A stretch of 64,000 bases of DNA. Source: Pseudomonas fluorescens. GTDB lineage: Bacteria; Pseudomonadota; Gammaproteobacteria; Pseudomonadales; Pseudomonadaceae. The stretch spans positions 186,001 through 250,000 of the forward strand of contig NZ_LVEJ01000002.1 in NCBI RefSeq assembly GCF_001648775.1. The letters run 5' to 3'. Below, piece after piece: positions 24,406 through 37,400 of the stretch. Position numbers and translations under genes: made by a program. The notes below the pieces were generated by a model. The model ran no database searches. It was not told the origin of the DNA and was given only the letters and a program-made list of their open reading frames with translations. Position 1 is the stretch's first letter. Every line of letters begins with the position of its first letter.

Positions 24406-25353
24406 TCAGACCGTTTCGGGATACATCACGGTGCGCAGCACGCTCACCAGTTCCTGATAGATCGCCTCCACTTCTTCGGTGACCATGCGCATGCGCAGGA
24501 AGTCGTGCACGTGGCCGCTGAATTCGCGGCATTCAAGCAGTCCTCCGGTGCTGGCCAAACGTTCGGCGTAGGCGCGGCCTTCGTCCAGCAGCGGGTCGAA
24601 GCCTGCCAGGGCGATGTAGGCCGGCGCGGCGCCAGCGAGGTCGTTGCTCAGCAGTGGCGAGAAGCGCCAGTCGCTGCGGTCCTCGATGCTGCGGGCGTAG
24701 TGCTGGTAGAACCATTCCAGGGAATCGCTTTCCAGCAGATAGCCTTCGCCGAGCAAGTCCATCGATTCACGGCGCTGCGAGGCGTCGGTCACCGGGTAGC
24801 AGAGCAATTGCAGGCAGGGTTTCAGCGCGCCGGGGACGCGCGCCTCAAGCGCCAGCACGGTCGCCAGCGTGGCGCCGACGCTGTCGCCGCCAAACACCAG
24901 GCGCGACAGATCGAGAGCAAATTCACCAGCCTGTTCGCGCAGCCAATCCAGTGCATCGGCACAATCGTGCAACGCCACCGGGAACTTGTGTTCCGGCGCG
25001 CGGCGGTAGCCCACCGACAACACTGCACACGGCGTGCGCGCGCAGAACTCGCGGCAGATACCGTCGTGGGAATCGAGGCTGCCGACGACAAAACCACCGC
25101 CGTGCAAAAACAGCAGCACTGGCAAGACACCGCCCTTTTGCAACGGACGGTACAGCCGCAAGGTCAGTTCAGCGCCGTCGCGGGCACGGTGTTGCACCTC
25201 GCTCACGTCGACATCCGGCACGGCCCAACGCATCTGTTGCGAGGACTGCTCGAACGCCTCACGCGCCTGCTCGGGTGTCCCTTGGTGAAACGCGTCGTTC
25301 TGGCTGTCTTCGACCAGATCAAGAAACGCCGCTACTTCCGAATTCAATGACAT
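24406..25353 (-). CDS. alpha/beta hydrolase of the HSL/acetyl-esterase family
   Basis: A 315-residue cytosolic hydrolase. It has the oxyanion-hole motif HGGG (FLHGGGFVVGSLDSHDG, near residue 85), the nucleophile elbow GDSVG (family usual GDSAG) near residue 155, the acidic residue in GFDPLLDEGR, and the catalytic His in GHVHDF near residue 285. It lies 63 bp downstream of the last NRPS gene on the same strand, so it is probably co-transcribed with the pyoverdine synthetases. Its substrate is unknown. A role in releasing or trimming the peptide is possible because that NRPS has no thioesterase domain. A plain esterase is the other possibility. Confidence 0.85.
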   Translation of the reverse strand: MSLNSEVAAFLDLVEDSQNDAFHQGTPEQAREAFEQSSQQMRWAVPDVDVSEVQHRARDGAELTLRLYRPLQKGGVLPVLLFLHGGGFVVGSLDSHDGICREFCARTPCAVLSVGYRRAPEHKFPVALHDCADALDWLREQAGEFALDLSRLVFGGDSVGATLATVLALEARVPGALKPCLQLLCYPVTDASQRRESMDLLGEGYLLESDSLEWFYQHYARSIEDRSDWRFSPLLSNDLAGAAPAYIALAGFDPLLDEGRAYAERLASTGGLLECREFSGHVHDFLRMRMVTEEVEAIYQELVSVLRTVMYPETV

Positions 25354-25416
25354 GCATCACATCCCGGGCCGCTGCGCGCAATGCGCTTCGGCCCTCTCAA
25401 AAAGTTTAAGACCGGC

Positions 25417-28400
25417 TCAGTGCGCCGACTGTTGCAGGCAATGCTCGACCAGCGCTTCCAGCTCGGCCTGATACTGCTGCATCAAGGTCTCGATGGTGCT
25501 TGGGCGGAAGCGACGGGTGCTGTACATGCAACGCATCGACAGCTTGCCGTCGAACACCTGACCGACGATTTCCAGCCAGTTGCCAAGGTTGGCGTCCAGG
25601 CTGTAGACGTCGCCGATGTGCTCGTCCGCCGGCATCAACATCGCCTGCTCATCAAAGGTCTGGTCGAACTGCCCCAGGTAGTTGAAGGTCAGTCGCGCCT
25701 GTGGCAACGCCGCCAGACGCTGTTGCACCGACGCATCAGCCATGTAGCGCAACGCGCCGTAGCCGACGCCCTTCTGCGGCACCGCCGCCAACTGTTCGCG
25801 TACCGCCAGAATCGACGCGCCGAAATCCTGCTCGGTCAACGGCGCCAGCCGTACCGGGAACATGGTGGTGAACCAGCCGAGCGTGCGGCTCAGGTCCAGC
25901 CCTTCGACCAGGTCTTCACGGCCGTGCCCTTCCAGTTGCACCAGTACCGACTCGGTCTCGCTCCAGCGACACAGCACACGACCGAGCGCCGTCAGCAGCA
26001 GATCGTTGATCTGCGTGCCGTACACCGCTGGCGCCTGCTTGAGCAATTGCCCGGTGCGGGTGGCGTCGAGGCCCATGAAGGTTTCTTCGCGGAAACGCAC
26101 CAGGTTCTTGCCACGCGGGTTGTCACACGGCAAATCCTTGCTCGGCTGATCCAGCTGTGCCAGCCAGTAATCCAGCTCTTGCTCGACCAGTGCCGGCACC
26201 TGCGCCGCGAGGCCATCGGCCCAGGCGCGATAGCTGCTGGTGCGCTGCGCCAGTTGCGGCTCGCGGCCCTGACTGAACGCCTCGTAGGCCAGTTGCAAGT
26301 CTTGCAGGAATACCCGCCACGACACCGCATCGATCACCAGGTGATGCACCACCAACAGCAGACGCACCTCGCCGTCCGGCAGGTTCACCAGCAGGCCGCG
26401 CATCAGTGGCCCCTCGAGCAGGTTGAGGCTGCGCTGGGCCTGGTTGACCAGTGCGTCGAGTTGCTCGATGTCGCTGATCTCCCGTTGCCACAGCAACGGG
26501 TTGCGCTCCGCAATGCGCAAGCTGTCCGGCAACGTTTGATAGTGCTGCAACCAGCGGCCCTGATCCTGATAGAAGCGCAGGCGCAACGAATCATGCTGCT
26601 CGAGCATCAACCGCAGCGTCTGCTCCAGCGCCGGGGCATCCAGTGCCTGGCGCGAACGCAGCATCATCGCCTGATTGAAATGCTGCGGTTCACTCATGCC
26701 CTCGGCGAAGAGCCACTCCTGGATCGGCAACAGACCAAACGCGCCAGCCTGCGCCACATGACTGCTGTCGGCAGTCTGGCTCGAGCGGGCGACCGCTTGC
26801 TGGTCGAACAGGTTGCCAATGGTCTGGAAGCGCATCAGGTCGCGCAGCTTGATCTCCAGTTTCAGTTGCGCGTGGTTGCGCGCCCGGGAAATCACTTGCA
26901 GGCTGAGAATCGAATCACCGCCCAACTCGAAGAAGTTGTCGCTGATACCCACTTGTTCCACTTGCAGCACGTCGGCCCATATCTCTGCCAGCCAACATTC
27001 CTGCTCATTGCGTGGTGCCTGATATTGATCGGCGCAAAACGCTGGCTCCGGCAGCGCTTTGCGGTCCAGTTTGCCGTTCGGCGAGATCGGCAGGCGCGCC
27101 AGGCCAATGATCTGCAGCGGCACCATGTATTCCGGCAGTTGTGCGCGCAACAGGGTCTTCAGACGGTCACCGGGGTTGTCGTCGGCGCTGACCACGTAAC
27201 CGATCAACTGTTTGCCCGAGACGCCGTCACGGGCAATGACCACGGCATCGGTGACGCCGTCCTGAGCGCGCAGGCAGGCTTCGATTTCACCCAGTTCGAT
27301 GCGGAAGCCGCGAATCTTCACTTGATGGTCGGCACGGCCGACGTAATCGAGGATGCCGTCATGGCGCAGGCGCACCAGGTCACCGCTGCGGTACAGACGA
27401 CTGCCCGGCGCGCCGAACGGATCCGGCACGAAGCGCTCGGCGGTGATGGCCGCACGGCCATGGTAACCACGGGCAACCCCGTAGCCGCCGATATACAACT
27501 GGCCGGACAAGTCTTGTGGCAGCGGATTGAGGTCGTCGTCCAGCACCCACAGCGAGCGTTGGCCGACCACTCGCCCGATCGGCGCATAGGCGGCAGCGCA
27601 GGCTTCATCGTTCGGCGCTTTCCAGAGCATCGGCGTGACCACGGTTTCGGTCGGGCCGTAACCGTTGGTGATGAACTGCGGCTGCAACACGCGGCGCACT
27701 TGCGCCAAGGTCTGCTCCGGCACAGCGTCACCGCCCAGGCAGTAAATGCGCACGTTCGGCACGGCCATACCGCTGGCCTCGACGTACTCGGCCACCTGCT
27801 TGAGGTAGGCCGGCGGGAAGCAGGCGATGTCGATCGAACGGCTGAGCAAGGCGTGGCTGGTCTGCTCCGGCGTCCACAGTTCATGATCGCGCAGCACCAG
27901 GGTGCCGCCGAAAGCCAGGGTGGTCAGCCAGCGCTCATGCGCGCCATCGAAGGCGAACGACATGAAGTGCAATTCGCGGGTGCTGGCGTCCATTTCGTAC
28001 AGTTCGCGGATCGCCTGGCAATGCATGCTCAGCGGTCCGTGGGTCACCGCCACACCTTTGGGCAAACCGGTAGAGCCCGAGGTGTAGATCAGGTACGCGA
28101 GGCTGTCATCACAGGTCTGCACGCGCGGCGCGGTGTGCGGATATTGACTGCCATCGAAATGATCGAGATCGAGCAATGGCAGGTTCGCCGGCAGCGGCAA
28201 GCGCTGGCTGGCGGCGCCACGGCTGATCATCTGACGCATGCCGGAGTCTTCGATCATGAAGGCCAGCCGCTCGCTCGGATAATCGATGTCCAGCGGCACG
28301 TAGGCAGCGCCACTTTTGAACACCGCGAGCAAGGCCACCAGCATGTCGAGCGAGCGCTCGAGTGCGACACCGATCAGCACTTCCGGACCGGCACCCGCCG

Positions 28401-31400
28401 CGATCAAATGATGCGCCAACTGGTTGGCACGGCGCTCAAGTTGCGCATAGCTCAACTGCTCGTCGGCACATTCGGCGGCAATCGCCTCAGGGCGTTGTGC
28501 GGCAATCATCGCCGGTAACAGCTCGCGCCGGTGCACCGCCGCCGGTTCTGCGCCCCACTGTTGCAAGGCCTGCCATTGTGGCGCAGCCAGACGTTGCAGA
28601 TTGCCCAGACGCTCGGTCGGCTGCTGCATCATGCTGTGCAGCAACACTTCCATGGTCTGGCGAATCTGCTCCACCGCTTCGACACTGAAACGATCACGCA
28701 GGAACAGGTACTCGATGGAGAACTCTTCGCCCAGATGCACCGCCAGGTCCATCGGGAAGTTGGTCACGTCATGGCTGGCCGAGGTGCCGAAGCGCAAGCC
28801 GCCCGGTGCCTGTTCCAGACGCTGGTCGATCGGGTAGTTCTCGAACACGATGATGCTGTCGAACAAGGCTTGCCCGCCCTGCCCCGACCAGCGCTGAATG
28901 TCCGCGAGCGGTGCGTGAGCATGTTCACGCAGGTCGAGGTTATAAGCCTGCAGACTGCTCAGCCAGGCGTTCAGTGGCTGCGCCGGATCGAGGGTCTGGA
29001 TCACTGGCAAAGTGTTGATGAACAGGCCCAGCATGCTGCCGGCATTCGGCAAGCCCTCCGGGCGTCCGGCCACGGTGGCACCAAACGCCACGCTGTGCTG
29101 ACCGGTGTAGCGCTGCAACAGTAGCAACCATGCACCTTGAATCAGCGTGTTGGCGGTGATGCCCTGCGCTCGGCAATGCTGCTGCAACAAGGCGGTCTGC
29201 TGTGCATCCCAACGGGTGTACAACGCCTGGTGACCGTGCTCGGCGGACTCGTGACGCGGGTGCATCGCCTGGCTCAACGCGGTCGGTTCGACCAGCGTCT
29301 GCAAGTGGCCGCGCCAGAACTGCTGCAGTTGCGCCGAATCCTGCTGCTGCAACCACGCGATAAAGTCGCGATAGCGACCGCTCTCGCCTTCAACCTGACC
29401 GGTTGCGTAATGCTGCAGCACCTCGCCGAACAACTGCGAACTGCTCCAGCCGTCCATCAGGATGTGGTGGCTGGTCCAGATCAATTGGTACTTGTCCGCC
29501 CCCAGACGAATCAGGCGCGTGCGCTGCAACGGCATGCGGTCCAGCACAAAGCCCTGAACGCGCTGCTGACGGGCGAACTCGGCGAGTTGCGCTTCATCCA
29601 TCGGCGTGTCCAGCGCTTGCAGGTCAACCACGCCCTGACGGTGGACGATCTGCACGGGTGACGCCTGGCTGTCTTGCCAGTGGAACGAGGTGCGCAGAAT
29701 TTCGTGGCGCTGCACCACGCATTCCCACGCGGCCCGGAAGCGCTCGATATCGAGGCCTTCCACCGACAGGTTGAGCTGGTTGACGTAGAGATCGTCGCCA
29801 TCATCGGACAAGGTGTGGAACAGCATGCCCTGCTGCATCGGCGACAACGGATAGATGTCTTCGATGTCCGCGACCGCCACGGGCAAACCGTCCAGACGCG
29901 CCTGACTCAGCGCGGCCAGCGGGAAGTCCGACGGCGTCAGGCCGTGGTTGCCCGGAACCACGCAGTGGTCGATCAGCGCCGTCAGTTCACGCCCGTAATC
30001 ATCGGCCAATGCCTGCACGGTCGCAGTGTCGAACATCTGCTCGCTGAAGCTCCACGACAGGCTCAGTTCACCGCCATACACCTGGCCGTTGACCGACAGC
30101 CAGTTACCCAGTGGGGCGCGATCGCTGAGGTCACTGCCGGCAATTTCGCCGGCCGGCAAAAACAGCGCAGCGTCGTCGAACTGGCTGTCGAACTGGCCGA
30201 GGTAGTTGAAGGTGATTTTCGGCGTTGGCAGGTCTGCCAAAGCCTCACGCGCCGAGAAATCGCCCAGATAACGCAAGGCGCCAAAACCGATGCCCTTGTC
30301 GGGAATCGCGCGCAGTTGTTCCTTGATCTGCTTGATCGAATCAGCGAGCCCGCTGGCCGGCGTCAGGTGCACCGGGAACACGCTGGTGAACCAGCCGAGG
30401 GTGCGGCTCAGATCGATATCGTCGAACAGGTCTTCACGACCATGACCTTCCAGCTGAATCAGCGCCGAGGCATGCCCGCTCCAGCGGCTGATGACGCGCG
30501 CCAGTGCGGTCAGCAGCAGGTCGTTGACCTGCGTGCGATAAGCCGCCGGGGCCTGTTGCAACAGTTGTTTGGTCAGCTCAGGGGCAAGACGCGTCTGCAC
30601 ACTTTGCGCGTAGCGGTTTTCCAGGCTGCCGTCCGGGCGCTCGCACGGCAGCGTGGCGCTCGCCCCCTGCAAGTGCTCACGCCAGAAGGCCTGTTCATCA
30701 TCGAGGCTGGCGGTGTGCGCCTGCAGGCGCTCGGCCCAGGCTTTGAAGGCACTGGTCTTGGCCGGCAACGCGACCTCGCGCCCGGCCTGAATCTGGCTGA
30801 ACGCGGTGTGCAGATCTTCCAGCAGAACCCGCCACGAGACACCGTCGACCACCAGGTGATGCACCACCAGCAACAAACGCTGAGTGTGGTCGGGCAGATC
30901 GAGCAGCACACCTCGCAGCAGCGGACCGTCGTGCAGATTGAGGCTGCCCTGAGCCTGCTGACAGGTGGCTTCGATTTCACCCGGATCGGTCAGCGTGCGC
31001 TGCCAGAGCAGTGTTTGCGCAGGCTCGATCGGGCGGTGAGTGGCTGTCCAGCCGTCAGTCGTTTCACTGAACGACAAGCGCAAGGCATCGTGATGCGCAA
31101 CCAGTGCCTGAAGCACTTGCGCAACGCTGTCGGCGTGCAGGGTCATCGCCGGTTTGAGCAACAACGACTGGTTCCAGTGATGCCGCTGGGGAATTTCGCT
31201 GGCGAAAAACCATTGCTGGAACGGCAACAACGGCGTCGCGCCGCTGACCGGTCCCTGGTCGATGCTCAGCAGCGTGCCGCCCAGTTGCGCGACTGCCGCC
31301 AGTGCCTGCACGGTCTGGTGCTGGAACAAATCCTTGGGCGTGAACTGGATACCGGCCTGCCGCGCACGGCCGACCACTTGAATCGAGATGATCGAATCAC

Positions 31401-34400
31401 CGCCCAGCTCGAAGAAATTGTCCGTGGCGCTGACCCGTTCAAGGCGCAGGACATCGGCCCAGATCGTGGCGATGCGTTGCTCCATGTCGTTGCGCGGCGC
31501 CACGTAGCTGTTCTGCATCAGGCTGGCATCCGGTGCCGGCAGCGCCTTGCGATCCAGCTTGCCGTTCGGGGTCACCGGCAGGTGCGCCAGCACCATCAAG
31601 TGCGCCGGCACCATGTGCGTTGGCAGACTCTCCTTGAGGGTGTTGCGCACGCTGTCGCGCCATTCGCCCAGATGGGCTTCTGCCACCGGCTGCGCCGGCA
31701 CCAGATACGCCACCAGTTGCTTGCCGCTGAGCCCGGCATGCGCCAGCACCACGGCTTCGCGCACGCTGCTCAGTGCCAGCAGACGCGCTTCGATTTCGCC
31801 CAGTTCGATGCGGAAACCACGGATTTTCACCTGGTTGTCGACGCGGCCCTGATAGTCGAACACGCCATCGGCGCGCTCACGCACCAGGTCACCGCTGCGA
31901 TACAGACGACTGCCCGGCGCCCCGAACGGATCGGGTACGAAGCGTTCAGCGGTCATCGCCGGACGATCCAGATAACCCCGGGCCAGCCCGCTGCCGCCCA
32001 GGTACAACTCGCCCATCACGCCCTGTGGCAACGCATTGAGATCAGCGCTGAGCACACAGGTGCTGCGGTCGCCGATACGCGTGCCGATCGGTGCATAGGC
32101 CGCGCCGCACTCGTCATGGCGCCCGGCCTTCCAGATCAGCGGAGTGACCACGGTTTCGGTCGGCCCGTAACCGTTGATGATGTACTGCGGCGCCAGCGCG
32201 GCACGCGCCCGCTCGAAACTGTCGTTGGGCACGGCGTCGCCGCCGAAGCAGTAAATGCGCACTGCCGGCGGCTGGCCAACCTGTTCGGCGTGCTCGGCCA
32301 ATTGCTGCAGGTACACCGGCGGGAACGCCGCCACCGTCACGCCGTGTTGCTGCATGGCGGTATAGGTCTGCTCCGGGCTCCACAGACTGTCGTCACGCAG
32401 CAACAGCCGCGAGCCATGGGTCAGCGGGGTCAGCCACCGTTCATGTGCGCCGTCGAAAGCGAACGACATGAAATGCAGTTCGCAATCGTCCGGGGTCATT
32501 TCATAGCGCTGGCCGATGGCCTGGCAATGCATCGCCAACGGGCCGTGCGCCACGCACACCCCCTTGGGTTGGCCGGTGGAACCTGAGGTGTAAATCACGT
32601 AGGCGAGGTTTTCCGCCTGCACGTCGATCTGCGGCGCAACGTCTGGCCATTCGGCGGTGGGCAGCGTGTCCAGGTCCAGTGCGCGCAAACCGGCACTCAG
32701 CGGTAACTGGGTGCGCAGTTGCGAATCAGTGAGCAACAGGGCGATGCCCGAGTCTTCGATCAGATAGGCCAGGCGTTCGCGCGGATAACTGGCGTCCAGC
32801 GGCACGTAGGCGCCGCCGGCCTTGAGCACAGCGAGCAAGGCCACCAACATCGATGGGCTGCGCGGCAGGGCTACGCCGACGCGCACTTCCGGGCCGACGC
32901 CTTCATTGATCAGCACATGCGCGAGACGATTGGCCTGGGTTTCAAGCTCGGCGAAGGTCAACGCCTGATCGCCACAACGCACGGCCTCTTGTTGCGCCTG
33001 CTGCGCCGCAATCACTGCAATGCGCTGATGCACCAGCAATGGATCGGTGCACGGCTGCGCACGATTGCTGTCCTGCAAACGGTGCTGTTCTGCACGGCTG
33101 AGCAGGGTCAACGCGCCGAGACGCGCATTGGCCGACTGCACGAATTGCTCCAGCAGCGAGGCCAGTTGTGCGTGCAGACGAGCAATCGCCGCCTGGCTGA
33201 AACTTGCCGCGGCAAAGCTGTAATGCACCGACAGGGTTTCGCCCAGATTGACCCCGACCGTCAACGGGAAGTTGGTTTGTTCACGGGTGTCCACCGCGCC
33301 GAAATTCAGGCCCAGCGCTGAGCCTTGCTCCAGCGCTTCGGAGATCGGGTAGTTCTCGAACACCAACAGGTTGTCGAACAGGCCATCGCTGCCCTGCCCC
33401 GACCAGCGCTGGATATCGGCCAGTGGCGTGTGTTCGAAATCGCGCAGGGCGATGTTGAGTTCTTGCACGGTTTGCAGCCACTGGCCGACCGTCAGTTGCG
33501 GTTCCGGACGGGCAATCACCGGCAAGGTGTTGATGAACAGGCCGACCTGCTGCTCGACGCCCGGCAGGCTCGCCGGACGCCCCGACACGGTCGCGCCGAA
33601 CGCCACGGTCGATTGCCCGGTGTAACGCTGCAACAGCAGCAGCCATGCCGCTTGCACCAAGGTGTTAAGGGTGACTTTTTGCTGACGGGCAAATTCACTC
33701 AGGCGCAACGTGCCGGTGGCGTCGATCCACTGCTGATACTGTTCGGTCCCGCCATTTGCGCTCGCCGAACGATCCGCCAGCCCCTGGGCCAGGCGGGTCG
33801 GTTCATCAAATTGCGCCAGACGCTCAAGCCAGAACTGCTCGCTGAGCTGACTGTCCTGACGCTGCAGCCAGGCGATGTAATCGCTGTAGCGGCCGATGGT
33901 CGCTGCGGGCACTTGCCCGGCATAGCGTTGCAACACCTCACCGAGCAACTGCGAGTTGCTCCAGCCGTCCATCAAAATGTGGTGACTGGTGTAGAGCAGT
34001 TCGTGACGGTCTGCAGCGGTGCACACAACCACCAGGCGCAGCAACGGCACCTCGTTCAGGTCGAACGGACGGCTGCGCTCGGCCTCGGCCAGCGCGTCCA
34101 GCGCTTCACTCGGCTGGCCGCGCCAGTCGTGAACGGTGAACGGCAGCGTGGCCGTGCGTTCGACGATTTGCAGTGGCTGTGCTTGCTCGCCGCCCCAGAC
34201 AAACCGCGTACGCAGAATGTCATGAGCCTCCAGCGCCGCTTGCCAGGCCTGACGGAAACGCTCGACATCGAGCCCTTCCACCGACACGCGCATCTGGTTG
34301 ATGTAATCGCCCGAACCTTGTTCGTACAGGGTGTGGAAAAGCATGCCCTGCTGCATCGGCGACAGCGGATAAACGTTGTCCACCGCTTGCGGATCGGTGA

Positions 34401-37400
34401 TCAGCTGATCGAGCTGCGCCTGAGTCAGATCGGCCAACGGGAAGTCCGACGGCGTCACGCCGCGGTTGTGCGCCTCACAGCAATGGGCGATCAGTGCATT
34501 GAGTTCTTGCGCATAGTCGTCAGCCAGACGCTGGATCGTCGCCTGATTGAACATTTCGTGGCTGAACGACCAGCTGAGGTTGAGCTCGCCGCCATAGACC
34601 TTGCCGTTGATGTCCAGCCAGTTGGCCAGCGGTGCCAGCGAACTCTGTTCACGGCCGGTACTTTCACTGGCGGGCACGAACAGCGCGGCATCGTCGAACT
34701 GGCTGTCGAACTGGCCCAGATAGTTGAAGGTAATGCGCGGTACCGGCTGCGCGGCGAGGGTCTGTCGCGCATGCTCATCGCCCAGGTAACGCAAGGCTCC
34801 AAAACCCAGGCCTTTGTTCGGCACGCCACGCAGTTGTTCCTTGACCGCCTTGAGCGAGTCGGCCAGGTCCATGGCCGGGGTCAGGCACACCGGGAACAGG
34901 CTGGTGAACCAGCCGACGGTGCGGCTCAGGTCGATGTCGTCGAACAGCTCTTCCCGGCCATGACCTTCGAGTTGAATCAGGGTCGAGGCCTGCCCGGTCC
35001 AGCGGCAGATCACCCGCGCCAGTGCCGTCAGCAACACATCGTTGATTTGTGTGCGATAGGCGGCGGGCGCCTGCTGCAACAGTTGGCGGGTCTGATCGAC
35101 ATTCAGGCGGGTTTCCACGCTGACCGCGTGACGGTTTTGCAAGGTCGCCGCAGGGTTGTCGCAAGGCAGATCGGCAGGCGCCTCGCCCAACTGCTCGGCC
35201 CACCACGCCAGTTCGTTATGCAGCTCGCCGGCGGCGAACGTTTGCAGGCGTTGTGCCCAGTCCTTGAACGGGCTGGTCTTGGCCGCGAGTTTGATTGCCT
35301 GGCCGTTTTGCAGTTGCTCGCAAGCGTTCTGCAAATCTTCCAGCAACACACGCCACGACACACCGTCGACCACCAGGTGATGGATCGCCAGCAACAGGCG
35401 CTGACTGCCGTCGGCCACATTCAGCAGCACGGCGCGCAACAGCGGGCCGTTTTGCAGATCAAGACTGCCTTGCGCGACGTCGCACACCGCTTCGATTTCG
35501 TCGACGTGCTGCACGCTCGCCTGTTGCAGCAACGCCTGGTTATCCGGCGCACGGTGCGTGGCCGTCCAGCCTTCAGCGCCTTCGCTGAAGCTCAGGCGCA
35601 AGGCATCGTGATGCGCCACCAGCGCTTGCAAGGCGCGTTCGAGGACATTGGCGTCGACCGCCTGCGAAGGTTTCAGCAGCAGCGACTGGTTCCAGCGCTG
35701 ACGTTCAGGAATCTGCAGTTCGAAGAATCGTTGCTGGAACGGCAGCAACGGTGTGCTGCCGGTGACGGCGCCCTGCTCGATGCTGAATGCCGCCTCGCCA
35801 CGCTGGGCGACCCGGGCCAGACCTTGCACGGTCTGGTACTGGAACAAATCCTTGGGGGTAATGCGCAGACCGGCCTGACGCGCGCGGCTGACCACTTGAA
35901 TGGAGATGATCGAGTCACCGCCCAGAGCAAAGAAGTTATCCGTGACGCCCACCTGCTCCAACCCGAGCACGGCCTGCCAGATCTCACACAATTGCCGTTC
36001 GTTGTCGTTGCTCGGCGCCAAATAGGTGTGCTGTTCCAGCGCTGCATCAGGTTTGGGCAGGGCCTTGCGATCAAGCTTGCCGTTGGGGGTCAGCGGCAGT
36101 TGTTCAAGGAACAGCAAGTGCGCCGGCACCATGTACTCCGGCAGGTGTTCACGCAGGCCGGCCTTGAGCACTTCGCGCAGCCGCGCCTGTTCTTCGGCAT
36201 TGCCCAGGGCACCGTTCGGCACGATGTAGGCGACCAGTTGCTGACCGCTCGCGCCTTCCTGCGCCAGCACCGCCAATTCGCGCACCGCGTCTTGTTGCAG
36301 CAGGCGTGCTTCGATCTCGCCCAGCTCGATGCGGAAACCGCGCACCTTGACCTGATGGTCGATACGCCCGACGTATTGCAGGTTGCCGTCAGCTTGATAA
36401 CGCGTCAGGTCACCCGTGCGGTAGAAGCGTTCGCCCGGAGCGCCGAACGGGTTCGGCAGATATTTTTCTGCGGTCAACGCCGGCCGGGCCAGGTAACCGC
36501 GGGTGATGCCGGCACCGGCCAGATACAGTTCGGCGGCAACGCCTTGCGGCACCGGTTGCAGCTCGCCATCGAGGACATAGCTGGCGGTGTGCTTCAGTGG
36601 CCGGCCGATGCTCGGCTGGCCACCGGCCGTGCGCCGGGTCCAGGTCGAATAGGTGGTGTCTTCCGACGGACCGTACAGGTCGAAAACATGCTCGACCGTC
36701 GGTTGCGCGTACAAGGTGTCGACCAGCGCTTGCTTGAGCGGCTCGCCGGCCAGATTGATGATGCGCACGCCCGGCGGGATCTCGCCGCTGCGTTGCAAGG
36801 CGGCAATCGCCGACGGCACGGTGTTGATCAGGCGCACCTGATCGCGGGCCGGCAACTGCGGCAACTCCAGCGCATTACGGGCGATGATCAGCGAGCCACC
36901 GTTGGCCAGGGTGACAAACAGCTCCCACACCGACAGGTCGAAACACACCGAGGTCGAGGCCAGCACGCCTTGAATATCGTCGCGGCTGTACACCGATTGC
37001 GACCAGTCGATCAGCGCCAGCACGTTGCGATGCGCAATCGCCACGCCTTTCGGTTTGCCGGTAGAACCGGAGGTGTAAATCACATACGCCAGGTTGTCGG
37101 CCGACACCCGCGTGTCCGGCGCATGCGCAGGGTACGCGGCAAAATCTTCGGCGGCGTTGTCCATCAGCAGCACGTCGGTGTCGGCCGCGATCGCCAGATT
37201 GGCGGCGACCTCGCGTTCGGTCAGCAGGCACAGCGCACGGCTGTCTTCGAGCATGTAAGCGACACGGTCGGCCGGGTAATCCGGGTCGAGCGGCACGTAC
37301 ACCCCCCCAGCCTTGAGCACGGCCAGCAGCGCGACCAGCAGATTCTCCGAGCGCTGCATCGCCACGCCGACCCGTACTTCCGGGCCGACGCCACGTTCGA

